A stretch of 64,000 nucleotides of DNA from Vibrio ostreae (lineage in GTDB: Bacteria; Pseudomonadota; Gammaproteobacteria; Enterobacterales; Vibrionaceae): positions 682,001 to 746,000 of the forward strand of contig NZ_CP076642.1 of NCBI RefSeq assembly GCF_019226825.1, in the 5' to 3' direction. The notes below the pieces were generated by a model. That model had not been told where the DNA came from. It saw only the letters and a program-made list of their open reading frames with translations, and did no database searches. A program made the position numbers and the translations under genes. This document shows positions 48,583-58,312 of this stretch, one piece after another. Positions within the stretch are counted from its first letter, which is position 1. Every line of letters begins with the position of its first letter.

Positions 48583-49068
48583 ATGAGTTCCCCACTGGAT
48601 ACGTTTGATCAGAAGATTCTCGAACTGATGCAGCGTAATTGTCGCCTGGCGGCAGATGTGATAGCTGAGCAGGTTGGACTGTCCGCCTCAGCGGTGCAGC
48701 GCCGGATTAAAAAACTGCGTGAAGAGGGGGTAATCCGGGCTGAAGTGGCGATTGTCGATCCGGCAGTGACCAGCCATAAGATGACGTTTCTGGCCGGGGT
48801 TGAGATTGACCGTGATAACTACGCAGTACTGAGCCGCTTCAAACGCTGGGCAGAAGGACAGAATACCGTGCAGCAAGTGTTCTACGTCACCGGCCATGTC
48901 GACCTGATGCTGGTGATCACCGCGCCGGATACCCGGGCTTATGACGCCTTTATCGAACAACTGATGCAACTTTATCCGCAGATCAAACGAGTCACCACCA
49001 ATGTAGTGCTGGATACACCGAAAAAAAGCCTCTACGTACCGGTCTGCGACGAAGATATCACCGCTTAA
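48583..49068 (+). CDS. Lrp/AsnC-family transcriptional regulator
   Basis: A 161-residue regulator with an N-terminal helix-turn-helix (DQKILELMQRNCRLAADVIAEQVGLSASAVQRRIKKLREEG) and the amino-acid-binding RAM domain (about 70-150). AAGGA ahead of ATG 48583 decides the start over the longer TTG version at 48544. It diverges from the trans-sulfuration enzyme gene and most likely controls it in response to an amino acid. Confidence 0.88.
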   Translation: MSSPLDTFDQKILELMQRNCRLAADVIAEQVGLSASAVQRRIKKLREEGVIRAEVAIVDPAVTSHKMTFLAGVEIDRDNYAVLSRFKRWAEGQNTVQQVFYVTGHVDLMLVITAPDTRAYDAFIEQLMQLYPQIKRVTTNVVLDTPKKSLYVPVCDEDITA

Positions 49069-49117
49069 GTTGAGCGCATTGCAGAGGCAACACGGCCACC
49101 GAAACGGGGGCGTAAAA

Positions 49118-49141
49118 AAACCGAGGACAGACCTCGGTTTT
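49118..49141. terminator. Bidirectional terminator between the Lrp and speB genes
   Basis: AAACCGAGG and CCTCGGTTT pair around ACAGA; A and T runs flank it, so it can serve both convergent genes. Confidence 0.85.
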
Positions 49142-49157
49142 GATTGGCTCTTTGCAA

Positions 49158-50087
49158 CTATTCGTCGTCGGACTTATTGGATGCCCACACGTAAAGCAGT
49201 TCCAGTGCGATGGTTGCGCCGGCCAGTGACGTCAAGTCACTCTGATCGTATGGCGGAGATACTTCAACCACATCCATACCCACCAGATTAATGCCTTTCA
49301 GCGCCCGGATGATTTTCAGAATTTTGTCTGAACTCAGGCCGCCGCACACCGGCGTACCAGTACCCGGTGCGAACGCCGGATCCAGGCAGTCAATGTCAAA
49401 CGTCAGATAAACCGGCTTATCACCGATAATGTGTTTAATCTGACCGACAATTTCATCCACCGCCATGTCGTTAGCCTGCATTGCATTGATCACGTTGAAG
49501 CCATGACCTTCCTGCTTATACTCTGTACGAATACCGATCTGCACTGAATGACGCGGAGAAATCAATCCCTCCTTCGGCGCATGGTAGAACATGGTGCCGT
49601 GGTCATAGGCGCTGCCATTGGCATAAGTGTCGGTATGAGCGTCGAAGTGAATCAGCGCCATCTCGCCGTGATGCTTGGCATACGCACGCAGAATCGGCAG
49701 GGTAATAAAATGATCCCCGCCCAGAGCCAGCATGGTTTTACCGCTCTTCAGGATCTCATTGGTGGCTGCTTCCAGACGATAGGTAAAATCCTCTGCGTCA
49801 CCGCAATCAAACACCAAATCACCGGCATCAACTACGTTAATGCGCTTGAACAGATTGAAATCCCACGGGAATTTCTTGCCTTCCCACGCCAGGTTAACCG
49901 AAGCGCGACGAATGGCATCCGGTCCCATACGCGCACCGGGACGGCCGGACGTTGCCATATCCAACGGTACACCCAGCACGACGATATCGGCGTCTGTTTC
50001 CAGCGGATCACGCTGGTACGGACGACGCACGAACGTCATCGCGTTGGAGTAGAGTGAATAATCAGTTTTAGTAAACAAATCATTCAT
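49158..50087 (-). CDS. speB: Agmatinase
   Basis: A 309-residue ureohydrolase that cleaves agmatine to putrescine and urea. The two-manganese site is complete: [18 protein letters not shown] and [18 protein letters not shown]. It starts directly after the speA stop codon with AGAGGA seven bases ahead, so it is co-translated with arginine decarboxylase and completes the pathway. Confidence 0.93.
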   Translation of the reverse strand: MNDLFTKTDYSLYSNAMTFVRRPYQRDPLETDADIVVLGVPLDMATSGRPGARMGPDAIRRASVNLAWEGKKFPWDFNLFKRINVVDAGDLVFDCGDAEDFTYRLEAATNEILKSGKTMLALGGDHFITLPILRAYAKHHGEMALIHFDAHTDTYANGSAYDHGTMFYHAPKEGLISPRHSVQIGIRTEYKQEGHGFNVINAMQANDMAVDEIVGQIKHIIGDKPVYLTFDIDCLDPAFAPGTGTPVCGGLSSDKILKIIRALKGINLVGMDVVEVSPPYDQSDLTSLAGATIALELLYVWASNKSDDE

Positions 50088-52010
50088 TTAAAAATCCTCT
50101 AGATAAGTATAACCGTTCAGGCCCTGTTCCAGTTCGGCCAAAACAGTCGCTTGTTCCTGCGCCGCCACTCGCTGGCTTACCAGCTGACGATAATTGGTGC
50201 GAATCGCATCCACATCAATATGTACGTAACGCATCATGTCTTCGACCGTATCACCTTCATTGACGAAGGTAATGTCTGACTCACCCTGATCGGTAATGTT
50301 GACCACCACACTGTGGGTATCACCAAACAGGTTGTGCATGTCGCCCAGGATTTCCTGGTAAGCCCCCACCAGGAAAAAGCCCATCAGATATGGCTGATCT
50401 TGGTTCCAGGCGGGTACCGGCAGAGTCGTTTCAATCCCCTGGCCTTCCACGTACTGTTCCACAGCGCCGTCCGAGTCACAGGTAATGTCCAGCATCACCG
50501 CGCGACGGTCGGCCATGTTTTCCAGTCCTGACAAAGGCAGGACCGGAAACACCTGATCGATACCCCAGGCATCCGGCAGCGACTGGAACAACGAAAAGTT
50601 GACGAAGAACTTATCCGCCAACCGGTTCTGCAGTTCATCCAGGATTGGACGGTGGAAACGGTTTTTGGTGCTCATTTTCTGGCGCAGTTCATGATAAATA
50701 CGCAGTGACAGCTGCTCCACCCAAGCCCGGTGCTGCAAATTGATCACACCGGTTGCAAACAGGCTGTGCGCTTCGGACAAGTCACTTTGCGTGTCGTTAA
50801 ACAACTCAATCAGAGCACGGGCATCACTGCCTTCGCTCAGGTTTTCCCAACTGCGCCACATGTTCTGCAGCAGGATCGGGGCGTCCTCTTCCGGCGCTTC
50901 AATCGCTTCCGGCTGGTACGACTCAGCACCAATCACGTTAGTAATCAGCACAGCGTGATGCGCCGTTACCGAACGACCGGATTCCGAGATAATGGTTGGC
51001 ATCGGCTGGTTGTACAAAGTACACACATCACCGACTGTGTTAACGATGTTGCGGGCGTATTCCAGCAAACCGTAGTTCATCGAGTTCGATGACTGGCTGC
51101 GGGTGCCGTCATAATCCACCGCCAAACCGCCCCCCACATCAAAGTACTGGATCTGTGCACCCAGCTCACGCAGCTCGCAGTAGAAACGCGCCGATTCATT
51201 CACACCGTTGCGCACGTCGCGAATATTCGCCATCTGCGAACCGAGGTGGAAATGTACTAACTGTAGCGCGTCTAACTGCTGTTCCTGTTTCAGGCGGTCA
51301 ATCACACTCAGCACCTGAGCCGCCGCCAGACCAAACTTAGATTTGTCGCCACCGCTCGACTGCCACTTACCCGCTCCCTGAGACGCAAGACGAATACGCA
51401 GGCCCAGGCGTGGTTTCACACCCAGACTTTTGGCCTCTTTCAGAACCAGATCCAGCTCAGACAGTTTCTCCAGCACGATGAACACTTTGTGGCCCAGTTT
51501 TTCACCGATCAGAGCCAAACGCATGTACTCACGGTCTTTGTAACCGTTACATACAATCACAGAGCTGGCTTGCTGTGCCATGGCCAACACCGCTAGAAGC
51601 TCGGGCTTACTGCCTGCTTCCAGACCGAGCTGCTTGGTTTCCAGCTCTGCCTGGCTGGCGAGGATTTCATCCACCACTTCTTTTTGCTGGTTCACTTTAA
51701 TCGGGTAAACCAACAGGTATTTGTTCGGGTAATCGTACTCTTCAATCGCCTGGTTAAACGCATCACAAATGTTGTGCACACGCTGATGCAGGATTTGCGG
51801 AAAACGCACCAATACCGGCAAATTCAAATTACGCGCTTCGAGTTGCTTTACAATAGAACTCAACTGAGTGGGGTGAGCTCCGTCTTTACGGGGCGAAACA
51901 TACACTTCGCCATGATCGTCAATGCCAAAAAAACCCTGGCTCCAGTAATGAACGTTGTAATCAGCTCGAACGCTGTCTAATTTGGATTGTTGCTCCACAT
52001 CAAGTCTCAC
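50088..52010 (-). CDS. speA: Biosynthetic arginine decarboxylase
   Basis: A 640-residue PLP enzyme (fold type III) that turns arginine into agmatine. The cofactor lysine is Lys105 in [15 protein letters not shown]; other motifs are [46 protein letters not shown] and [14 protein letters not shown]. Slightly shorter at the N-terminus than E. coli SpeA. The start is a GTG (52010), with a second GTG five codons in; the ribosome-binding site is weak. Operon speA-speB. Confidence 0.93.
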   Translation of the reverse strand: MRLDVEQQSKLDSVRADYNVHYWSQGFFGIDDHGEVYVSPRKDGAHPTQLSSIVKQLEARNLNLPVLVRFPQILHQRVHNICDAFNQAIEEYDYPNKYLLVYPIKVNQQKEVVDEILASQAELETKQLGLEAGSKPELLAVLAMAQQASSVIVCNGYKDREYMRLALIGEKLGHKVFIVLEKLSELDLVLKEAKSLGVKPRLGLRIRLASQGAGKWQSSGGDKSKFGLAAAQVLSVIDRLKQEQQLDALQLVHFHLGSQMANIRDVRNGVNESARFYCELRELGAQIQYFDVGGGLAVDYDGTRSQSSNSMNYGLLEYARNIVNTVGDVCTLYNQPMPTIISESGRSVTAHHAVLITNVIGAESYQPEAIEAPEEDAPILLQNMWRSWENLSEGSDARALIELFNDTQSDLSEAHSLFATGVINLQHRAWVEQLSLRIYHELRQKMSTKNRFHRPILDELQNRLADKFFVNFSLFQSLPDAWGIDQVFPVLPLSGLENMADRRAVMLDITCDSDGAVEQYVEGQGIETTLPVPAWNQDQPYLMGFFLVGAYQEILGDMHNLFGDTHSVVVNITDQGESDITFVNEGDTVEDMMRYVHIDVDAIRTNYRQLVSQRVAAQEQATVLAELEQGLNGYTYLEDF

Positions 52011-52316
52011 AATATCAAGAGAATTTGTCTGTGGCTTTGCGATAAAGCCACACCCGACACCCTAAATGTCACGCGCTTTATCAGGCAAAACACCCTAGGT
52101 GTCTAATGATAATAATTTGTCGTCAGGACAAGCTTTGGTTATAGCGCATAACTTTGCAAATTAATGAGTAATCAACAAATTTGCCCGGTGCCCTATCAAA
52201 GAATAGATCAAGATGAAGCCTTGTCAGATGAGAGTGGAAAAGAAAAGCGCGCTCCGGGAGCGCGCTAAGTTAATGCATAAAGTAATTGTGACTATTATTC
52301 AATTGCTTGTATATAT
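52011..52316. other. Intergenic region: speA promoter and TPR-gene terminator
   Basis: No gene is seen in these 306 bases. A GC-rich hairpin at 52246-52266 with a T-rich tail on the minus strand ends the TPR gene; the rest should contain the speA promoter and leader. Confidence 0.6.
52246..52266 (-). terminator. Intrinsic terminator of the TPR-protein gene
   Basis: AGCGCGCTCC pairs with GGAGCGCGCT; TTTTCTTTT follows on the minus strand. Confidence 0.75.
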
Positions 52317-53210
52317 TTAATCCGCTTGAGTTGCTTTGACTAACGCATCAAACTTTTTATTGCCATACAGGGACTCAAAATCTGCTTCATCAGCGATCAG
52401 TTCGCGCAGCGAAGGGGTAGTTTCCAGCGCGCGGGTCATGTCTTCCATCGCTTGTTCTTCTGCCCCCAAACGCGCATAAGCACAGGCACGCTGGTACAGG
52501 GCCGGACCATTATTTTCATCCAGTTCGAGCACTCGGTTACACAGGCTCATTGCCCAGTGGTACTCTTTAATCTCCATCGCAGCATCGGCTTTGTAGGTTA
52601 ATGCTTCCAAATCACCAGGGCGGATTTTAAGAATTTCATCGTACACTTCGATGCGCTGGTCAGCGGTCTGCGCGTTCTGCGCTCGCAGCCACAGGTTGTG
52701 TATCTCGTTAATAATTTCGATTTCACGGTTATTCTCCGACAGCATCCGGGTTTTACGCTTCAAATCCCGCTCCAGTGCCACGAACTTCTTCTCATATTCC
52801 ATGGCAATTTTGTTGAGACGCTTATCCGCCATTTCACGGGTGTTATGTTTCACTTCCCGTAACGACTGCCAGCCGACTAACGCCACCAGCGATGCAACTC
52901 CGGCGATGATATAGAAGAAATAAGTCACGGTAACATTGGCGTAGTTCATCGATTTATCCGCCACCGTCAACTCACGATCGGTAATTTGGGTGATCACCCT
53001 GCGCTCGAGATCCTGCTGGTCCTGACGCAAAGATTTCAATTCATCAAGAATGTAACGTTCCATCAGTGGCCGATCCAGTAATGCTGATTCTGAGTAAGCC
53101 GGCGCCTGTTGTTGTGCTGTGTCCTGCGCGGCTTCTTCGGCCTCTTCGGCTGAGACTCCGAAAGTGAACAACATAGCCAAACAGCTGATTATTAGCCAAA
53201 TTTTATGCAC
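52317..53210 (-). CDS. Membrane-anchored TPR/coiled-coil protein
   Basis: A 297-residue protein with a signal peptide (ending GVSAEE), a periplasmic Gln/Glu-rich stretch, a membrane helix (about 95-115), a charged coiled coil (about 118-170) and TPR repeats in the C-terminal part (EALTYKADAAMEIKEYHWAMSLCNRVLELDENNGPALYQRACAYARLG). It should place TPR units in the cytoplasm and a coiled region near the membrane, acting as a scaffold. No specific partner can be named. Confidence 0.8.
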   Translation of the reverse strand: MHKIWLIISCLAMLFTFGVSAEEAEEAAQDTAQQQAPAYSESALLDRPLMERYILDELKSLRQDQQDLERRVITQITDRELTVADKSMNYANVTVTYFFYIIAGVASLVALVGWQSLREVKHNTREMADKRLNKIAMEYEKKFVALERDLKRKTRMLSENNREIEIINEIHNLWLRAQNAQTADQRIEVYDEILKIRPGDLEALTYKADAAMEIKEYHWAMSLCNRVLELDENNGPALYQRACAYARLGAEEQAMEDMTRALETTPSLRELIADEADFESLYGNKKFDALVKATQAD

Positions 53211-53491
53211 GTAGCGCTCCTTAAATGATGCATTTCCTGTCAGTGGAAAGCAGATTGAATGCTGTATTTTGTCGGTGTGTTACCCGATTATTCTACTAAT
53301 ACAAAACATTCTAACTCAAATTAACTGTAAGTTTTTTGAAAATTTAATTTTTCTTATAAATCATAGAAATAAGTAAAGATCGCAACATCTTTCTCTCTTT
53401 AACAACTTGATAACTGCGAAGTTAATGTTTAGTGTACTATACATATTTACAATTTATCGTCGCTAATTTTTGACGACAACAAAGGATGTAA

Positions 53492-54681
53492 ATGATGTCA
53501 ACCATGCTAGAAGTTAACAACCTCTATAAGGTGTTTGGAGAGACACCGCAAGAGGCATTCGCCCTGATCGATAAGGGGCTCAACAAAGATGAGATTTTCG
53601 AGCAAACCGGCCTTACTGTGGGGGTTAAGGACGTGTCTCTCTCGATCAATGAGGGTGAGATTTTTGTCATTATGGGGTTGTCCGGTTCCGGTAAATCGAC
53701 CCTGGTCCGCTTGCTGAACCGCCTGATTGAACCCACCCGTGGCAGTGTATTGCTCAAGGGTAAAGACATTGCCCAGATCTCGGATAACGAACTGAGAAAA
53801 GTTCGGCGTCAAAACATTTCCATGGTGTTCCAGAACTTTGCGCTAATGCCGCATATGACAGTGATTGAAAATGCCGCCTTCGGTCTGGAGCTGGCTGGTG
53901 TTGCCGAGCAGCAACGCCACACTGCCGCCAAAGCCGCTCTGCAACGAGTAGGCTTGGAGGCTTATTGCGATTCATACCCCGATGAATTGTCAGGCGGGAT
54001 GAAGCAACGGGTCGGGCTGGCACGTGCACTGACCAATGACCCGGACATCCTGCTGATGGACGAAGCTTTTTCTGCTCTCGACCCGTTAATCCGAACCGAA
54101 ATGCAGGACGAACTGATTCGACTGCAGAATGACGATAAACGTACCATTGTCTTTATTTCTCATGACCTGGATGAAGCGATGCGCATCGGTGACCGCATCG
54201 CCATCATGCAAGACGGGGTTGTGGTCCAGGTCGGAACACCCGATGAAATCCTGCATCATCCGGCTAATGATTATGTCAGTTCTTTCTTCCGCGGCGTCAA
54301 TGTCGCCAGCGTCTTCTGTGCCAAAGATATCGCGCGCAAAAAGCCGGCTGCGATGTTCAAAAACACGATAACGATGGTCCTGCGGCGGCAATGCAACTGC
54401 TGATGGACAACGATCGCGAATACGGCATCGTGGTCGATCGCAGCAATAAGTACACCGGGATCGTTTCCCTCGATTCTCTCAAAGCCGCCAAACGCGAGCA
54501 ACGCTCTCTCAGCAGTGCCCTGCTAGATGACACCATCACTATTGACCCGAACGTCTCTGTGGGCGATCTGATAGGCCAGGTCGCCGAAGTGCCTTACTCA
54601 GTGCCAGTCGTCGATGCCCAAGGTCACTACTATGGTGTGATCACCAAAAGCCGCTTACTGCAAACTTTAGATAGGGAATAA
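53492..54681 (+). pseudogene. proV: Glycine betaine/proline ABC transporter ATPase (ProV), frameshifted
   Basis: Two frames give an ATPase of about 396 residues. The first half has ProV-type N-terminus ([13 protein letters not shown]), Walker [10 protein letters not shown], signature LSGGMKQR and Walker [14 protein letters not shown]; the second half is the CBS-pair sensor domain that inhibits the pump at low ionic strength (DNDREYGIVVDRSNKYTGIVSLDSL). The break is in a run of five A at 54358-54362; six A restores [19 protein letters not shown]. Downstream are proW and proX. AAAGGATG precedes the start. Likely intact in the organism. Confidence 0.9.
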
Positions 54682-54683
54682 TC

Positions 54684-55790
54684 ATGACGACGGAAACGAT
54701 AACTTCGGCTGCACAAGCCGCCGATCCCTGGGGCGCCGCGAATCAGGCTGCGTCATCAAACAGCGATCCCTGGGCTGGCAATGCCACATCTTCAGGGGCA
54801 GACTGGCTTAATACCGCCACTCCTGATGCCACGCCTTTTGACTGGCTACATCCATTCAAAGACGCGATTCTGCCCTTTGACAGCTGGGTTGAAACCACTC
54901 TTGACTGGCTCGTGACCCACGGACGCCCCGTATTTCAGGCGATTCGCATCCCGATAGACTTAATACTGACCTCATTTCAAACCGCATTGGTATCCACCCC
55001 TGCTCCGGTCATGCTGCTGATTCTGTTTCTGATCACCTGGCAACTGGCTGGTTCAAGAATGGGCATCGCGACGTTCTGCTCATTACTGGTCGTCGGCCTG
55101 ATCGGCGCCTGGGATGAAGCCATGGTCACACTGGCACTGGTGATGACCTCAGTGTTCTTCTGCCTGCTGATCGGGCTGCCGCTGGGTATCTGGCTGGCAC
55201 GCAGTGAGACCGCAGGCAAAATTATCCGGCCGGTGCTGGACGCGATGCAGACCACGCCCGCCTTCGTCTATCTGGTGCCGATTGTAATGCTGTTTGGTAT
55301 CGGTAACGTGCCGGGCGTGGTGGTGACGATTATCTTCGCCCTGCCGCCTATCGTGCGTCTGACTATCTTGGGTATCCAGCAGGTACCTGAGGAGCTGATT
55401 GAAGCCGGTCACGCCTTTGGCGCCAGTCCGAAACAGATGTTGTATCGCATTCAGTTACCGCTGGCGATGCCAACCATTATGGCCGGCGTCAACCAGACGC
55501 TGATGCTGTCGCTGTCCATGGTCGTGATCGCATCCATGATTGCGGTCGGCGGTTTAGGTCAGATGGTGCTGCGTGGTATTGGCCGTCTCGACATGGGCTT
55601 AGCCGCAGTCGGTGGTCTGGGTATCGTCATTCTGGCGATTCTTCTCGACCGGATTACTCAGTCCATAGGCGCAAACAGCCGTGACAAGAAAACCCATTGG
55701 TACCAGAAAGGCCCGGCCTCACTGGTATACCACCTGAAACAGAAACTGATTCACACAGAAGGTAAAAACACGCTAGGAGAACAGAAATGA
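54684..55790 (+). CDS. proW: Glycine betaine/proline ABC transporter permease
   Basis: A 368-residue inner-membrane permease. Like E. coli ProW it has a long hydrophilic N-terminal tail (about 100 residues, with repeated DPWGA/DPWAG), then helices and the EAM-type coupling loop [29 protein letters not shown]. It forms the channel for betaine import and is energised by ProV. It starts two bases after proV and its stop overlaps proX (ATGA). Confidence 0.92.
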   Translation: MTTETITSAAQAADPWGAANQAASSNSDPWAGNATSSGADWLNTATPDATPFDWLHPFKDAILPFDSWVETTLDWLVTHGRPVFQAIRIPIDLILTSFQTALVSTPAPVMLLILFLITWQLAGSRMGIATFCSLLVVGLIGAWDEAMVTLALVMTSVFFCLLIGLPLGIWLARSETAGKIIRPVLDAMQTTPAFVYLVPIVMLFGIGNVPGVVVTIIFALPPIVRLTILGIQQVPEELIEAGHAFGASPKQMLYRIQLPLAMPTIMAGVNQTLMLSLSMVVIASMIAVGGLGQMVLRGIGRLDMGLAAVGGLGIVILAILLDRITQSIGANSRDKKTHWYQKGPASLVYHLKQKLIHTEGKNTLGEQK

Positions 55791-56791
55791 AGTTAGCATG
55801 GAAGACAATACTCACCACAGGATTTGTGGCCGGTACAACACTCGCAGCCCCGGCCTTTGCCAAGTTGCCTGGTGAGGGTATTACAGTGCAACCGGTTCAG
55901 TCGACAGTGGCTGAAGAAACGTTCCAGACGCTGATCGTTAATAAAGCGATGGAAGCACTAGGTTACACCGTATTACCAACCAAAGAAGTGGATTACAACG
56001 TCGGTTACACCTCGATCAGCGAAGGCGATGCCACCTATCTGGCGGTTAACTGGGCGCCGCTGCACAAAGACAAATATCAGGCAGCCGGCGGTGACGCTAA
56101 ATTTTATCGTAAAGGCGAGTATATTTCTGGCGCTGCACAAGGGTATCTGATTGATAAAAAAACCGCAGACAAGTACCACATCACCAATATTGAACAGCTC
56201 AAAGATCCGAAAATCGCCAAGCTGTTTGACGCCAACGATGATGGCAAAGCGGATTTAACCGGTTGTACTCCGGGCTGGGGCTGTGAAGGTGTAATAGAAC
56301 ATCAGATGGATGCTTTTGGCCTGCGTGACACTGTCACTCACAATCAGGGTAACTATGCCGCAATCATAGCCGATACCATCTCGCGCTATAAAAAAGGCGA
56401 TTCAATCTTCTACTACACCTGGACTCCGTATTGGGTAAGTGGTGTGCTGGTTCCGGGTAAAGATGTTGTGTGGCTGGAAGTGCCCTTCTCTGCTCTGCCT
56501 GGCGATCGCAGCGACGTAGATACCACACTGCCGAATGGCAAAAATTACGGCTTCCAGATGAACTCGATGAAAATCGTCGCCAACAAGCAGTTTGCTGACA
56601 ACAACCCGGCCGCAGCGAAACTGTTCGAAGTGATGAAACTCAACATCAATGATGTCAGTGCTGAAAACATGATGATGAGTCAGGGTCATAATTCCGAGCA
56701 GGATATTGAAGCGCATGCCGATGGCTGGATTAAAGCGCACCAGAAACTGTTCAATTCATGGATTGAAAGCGCTAAACAGGCCGCGATGTAA
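55787..56791 (+). CDS. proX: Glycine betaine/proline binding protein
   Basis: A 334-residue periplasmic protein of the OpuAC/ProX family with a signal peptide (ending APAFA). Aromatic residues for cation-pi binding of betaine are present in [21 protein letters not shown] (with a Cys pair as in E. coli ProX) and YYTWTPYW. Translationally coupled to proW by an ATGA overlap. It brings osmoprotectants to the permease. Confidence 0.92.
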   Translation: MKLAWKTILTTGFVAGTTLAAPAFAKLPGEGITVQPVQSTVAEETFQTLIVNKAMEALGYTVLPTKEVDYNVGYTSISEGDATYLAVNWAPLHKDKYQAAGGDAKFYRKGEYISGAAQGYLIDKKTADKYHITNIEQLKDPKIAKLFDANDDGKADLTGCTPGWGCEGVIEHQMDAFGLRDTVTHNQGNYAAIIADTISRYKKGDSIFYYTWTPYWVSGVLVPGKDVVWLEVPFSALPGDRSDVDTTLPNGKNYGFQMNSMKIVANKQFADNNPAAAKLFEVMKLNINDVSAENMMMSQGHNSEQDIEAHADGWIKAHQKLFNSWIESAKQAAM

Positions 56792-56886
56792 TCACCACCA
56801 GGCAAAGGTGAAGTGATAGGCACCGGCGGGCTAATCGAGCTCACTAACGTCAGGGGAGATTAGCCTGCCCGGTCATGAACATCAGA

Positions 56887-56948
56887 CGCTTATCACTATT
56901 CAGTTAATTCAGTTAATTCAGATAACTCAGGTAACTCAGTGATAAGCG
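56887..56948 (+). repeat. Hairpin with short tandem repeats in its loop, after proX
   Basis: Perfect 11-bp arms CGCTTATCACT (56887-56897) and AGTGATAAGCG (56938-56948) enclose repeats of nine to ten bases (TTCAGTTAA twice, then TTCAGATAAC and TCAGGTAAC variants). Just before it, GGGCTAATC at about 56827 can pair with GATTAGCC at about 56860. No T tract follows. Confidence 0.7.
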
Positions 56949-57093
56949 GGCATTTCAGCCCCAAACATATATTTCGCACCACGCCGATATTGCGTGCCAA
57001 ATAACAATTCAGTACCCAACTATTATAATGATAACGACAAGTCAGGCAGTTTTCTCTTCAGAGCGATAGGACGGAGAACGCCAATAAGACTTG

Positions 57094-57597
57094 ATGGAGG
57101 ATAACTTGGATATCCACGAGGAAGTATTAGTCGCGATACGACAAATCATACGCGCTATTGATCTGCACTCCAAAAAACTCAACAAAGACTTTGGACTGAC
57201 CAGCCCGCAACTGCTGTTGATGAGAGCAATCAAAGCCGAACCGAGCATGACCATACGTCAGTTGTCTGGCGCGACCAACATGAGTCAGGCAACAGCCACC
57301 AGCATTCTGGATCGACTGGAAAAACGTGAACTGGTGAAACGGGAACGCGATACCACCGATAAACGTAAGGTGCACGCCCATCTCACGTCAGAAGGAGAGA
57401 AGATTCTTTCAGCCGCGCCGCAAATGCTGCAGGATGACTTTGTGCACCAGTTTCGTGCCTTGGACAAATGGGAGCAGACCCTGATTCTTTCTTCGCTGCA
57501 GCGTTTAGCACGGATGATGAATGCGCCGGAAATCACTCCCGACGCTTTATTACTCACCATAGAGAATGAAGATGCAGAGCCGCTCAAACTTCCGTAA
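57094..57597 (+). CDS. MarR-family transcriptional regulator (possibly CosR-like)
   Basis: A winged-helix regulator of about 167 residues. The recognition region is MTIRQLSGATNMSQATATSILDRLEKRELVKRERDTTDKRK, flanked by the dimerisation helices. It follows proVWX by 300 bases on the same strand. Vibrio CosR, a MarR-type regulator of compatible-solute genes, has this general form, so control of betaine uptake is a reasonable guess but not proven. The start is open: ATG 57094 has a weak site, while GGAGG five bases ahead of TTG 57106 is strong. Confidence 0.82.
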   Translation: MEDNLDIHEEVLVAIRQIIRAIDLHSKKLNKDFGLTSPQLLLMRAIKAEPSMTIRQLSGATNMSQATATSILDRLEKRELVKRERDTTDKRKVHAHLTSEGEKILSAAPQMLQDDFVHQFRALDKWEQTLILSSLQRLARMMNAPEITPDALLLTIENEDAEPLKLP

Positions 57598-57745
57598 GGC
57601 TCAACTAATCTTGCGCACCGTCATGACGCCGTTTTATTTGTACTTCGGCCAATAAAACAGCACATCCCCGGTTAAGGGGATAATTCAATTTGTAATTCCC
57701 TGTAATTCAGTTATTTTGAAGCAAACTTCTGTGTGCGTTGCCACT

Positions 57746-58312
57746 ATGGATTACATCGCTTTATTACAAGACTATTACCAATGGTGGATCACCATTGTTG
57801 CTCTGCTCATTTACCCTAAAATTGCCAAGGTGCTGCTGCGCCTGTTTGAAAGCACCGTGAGCGATCGTCATGACGTTCATCGCATCAAGCGCGCGCGCTG
57901 GCTGATCAAAGCAGCCATGCTGATCACCCTGCTACTGACCTTAATGATGATGTGGGGGATTGAGCTACGCGGCTTGCTGGTGGTGGGCTCGTCTCTGTTT
58001 GCCTTATTGGGCGTCGGCCTGTTCGCCAGTTGGTCGCTGCTGAGCAATGTCACCTCGTTCCTGGCGCTGTTTATTCAAAATCATTGCCGGATTGGCCTGT
58101 GGGTCCGCGTGGTCGATGGCGCTAACCATGTTGAGGGCCGAATTGTCGATATGACCTTCCTCAATGTCGTACTCGATACCGTTGATGGCAACCGCATCCT
58201 TTACCCGAATAATCTGTTTATTGTTCGCCCCGTGATTGTGCTGAGCAAAGCACCGGAAAAAGCGCTCAAGAAAGCAGACAAAAAGCAATTACCGAATGGA
58301 GTGAAACGTTGA
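57746..58312 (+). CDS. Small MscS-like mechanosensitive channel protein
   Basis: A 188-residue protein with three helices (about 10-26, 54-74 and 80-115) and a short beta domain after them. The pore-type segment LFALLGVGLFASWSLLSNVTSFLALFIQNHCRIGLWVRV resembles MscS helix 3 and the start of its beta domain; the large C-terminal cage is missing. It may open under osmotic shock or be a regulatory variant. Its stop codon overlaps the mgtE start (TTGA). ATG 57746 is chosen over the TTG at 57716. Confidence 0.78.
   Translation: MDYIALLQDYYQWWITIVALLIYPKIAKVLLRLFESTVSDRHDVHRIKRARWLIKAAMLITLLLTLMMMWGIELRGLLVVGSSLFALLGVGLFASWSLLSNVTSFLALFIQNHCRIGLWVRVVDGANHVEGRIVDMTFLNVVLDTVDGNRILYPNNLFIVRPVIVLSKAPEKALKKADKKQLPNGVKR

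Noticed and set aside
50740..51340. Forward frames opposite speA
   Set aside because: Antisense to a conserved enzyme; no ribosome-binding sites.
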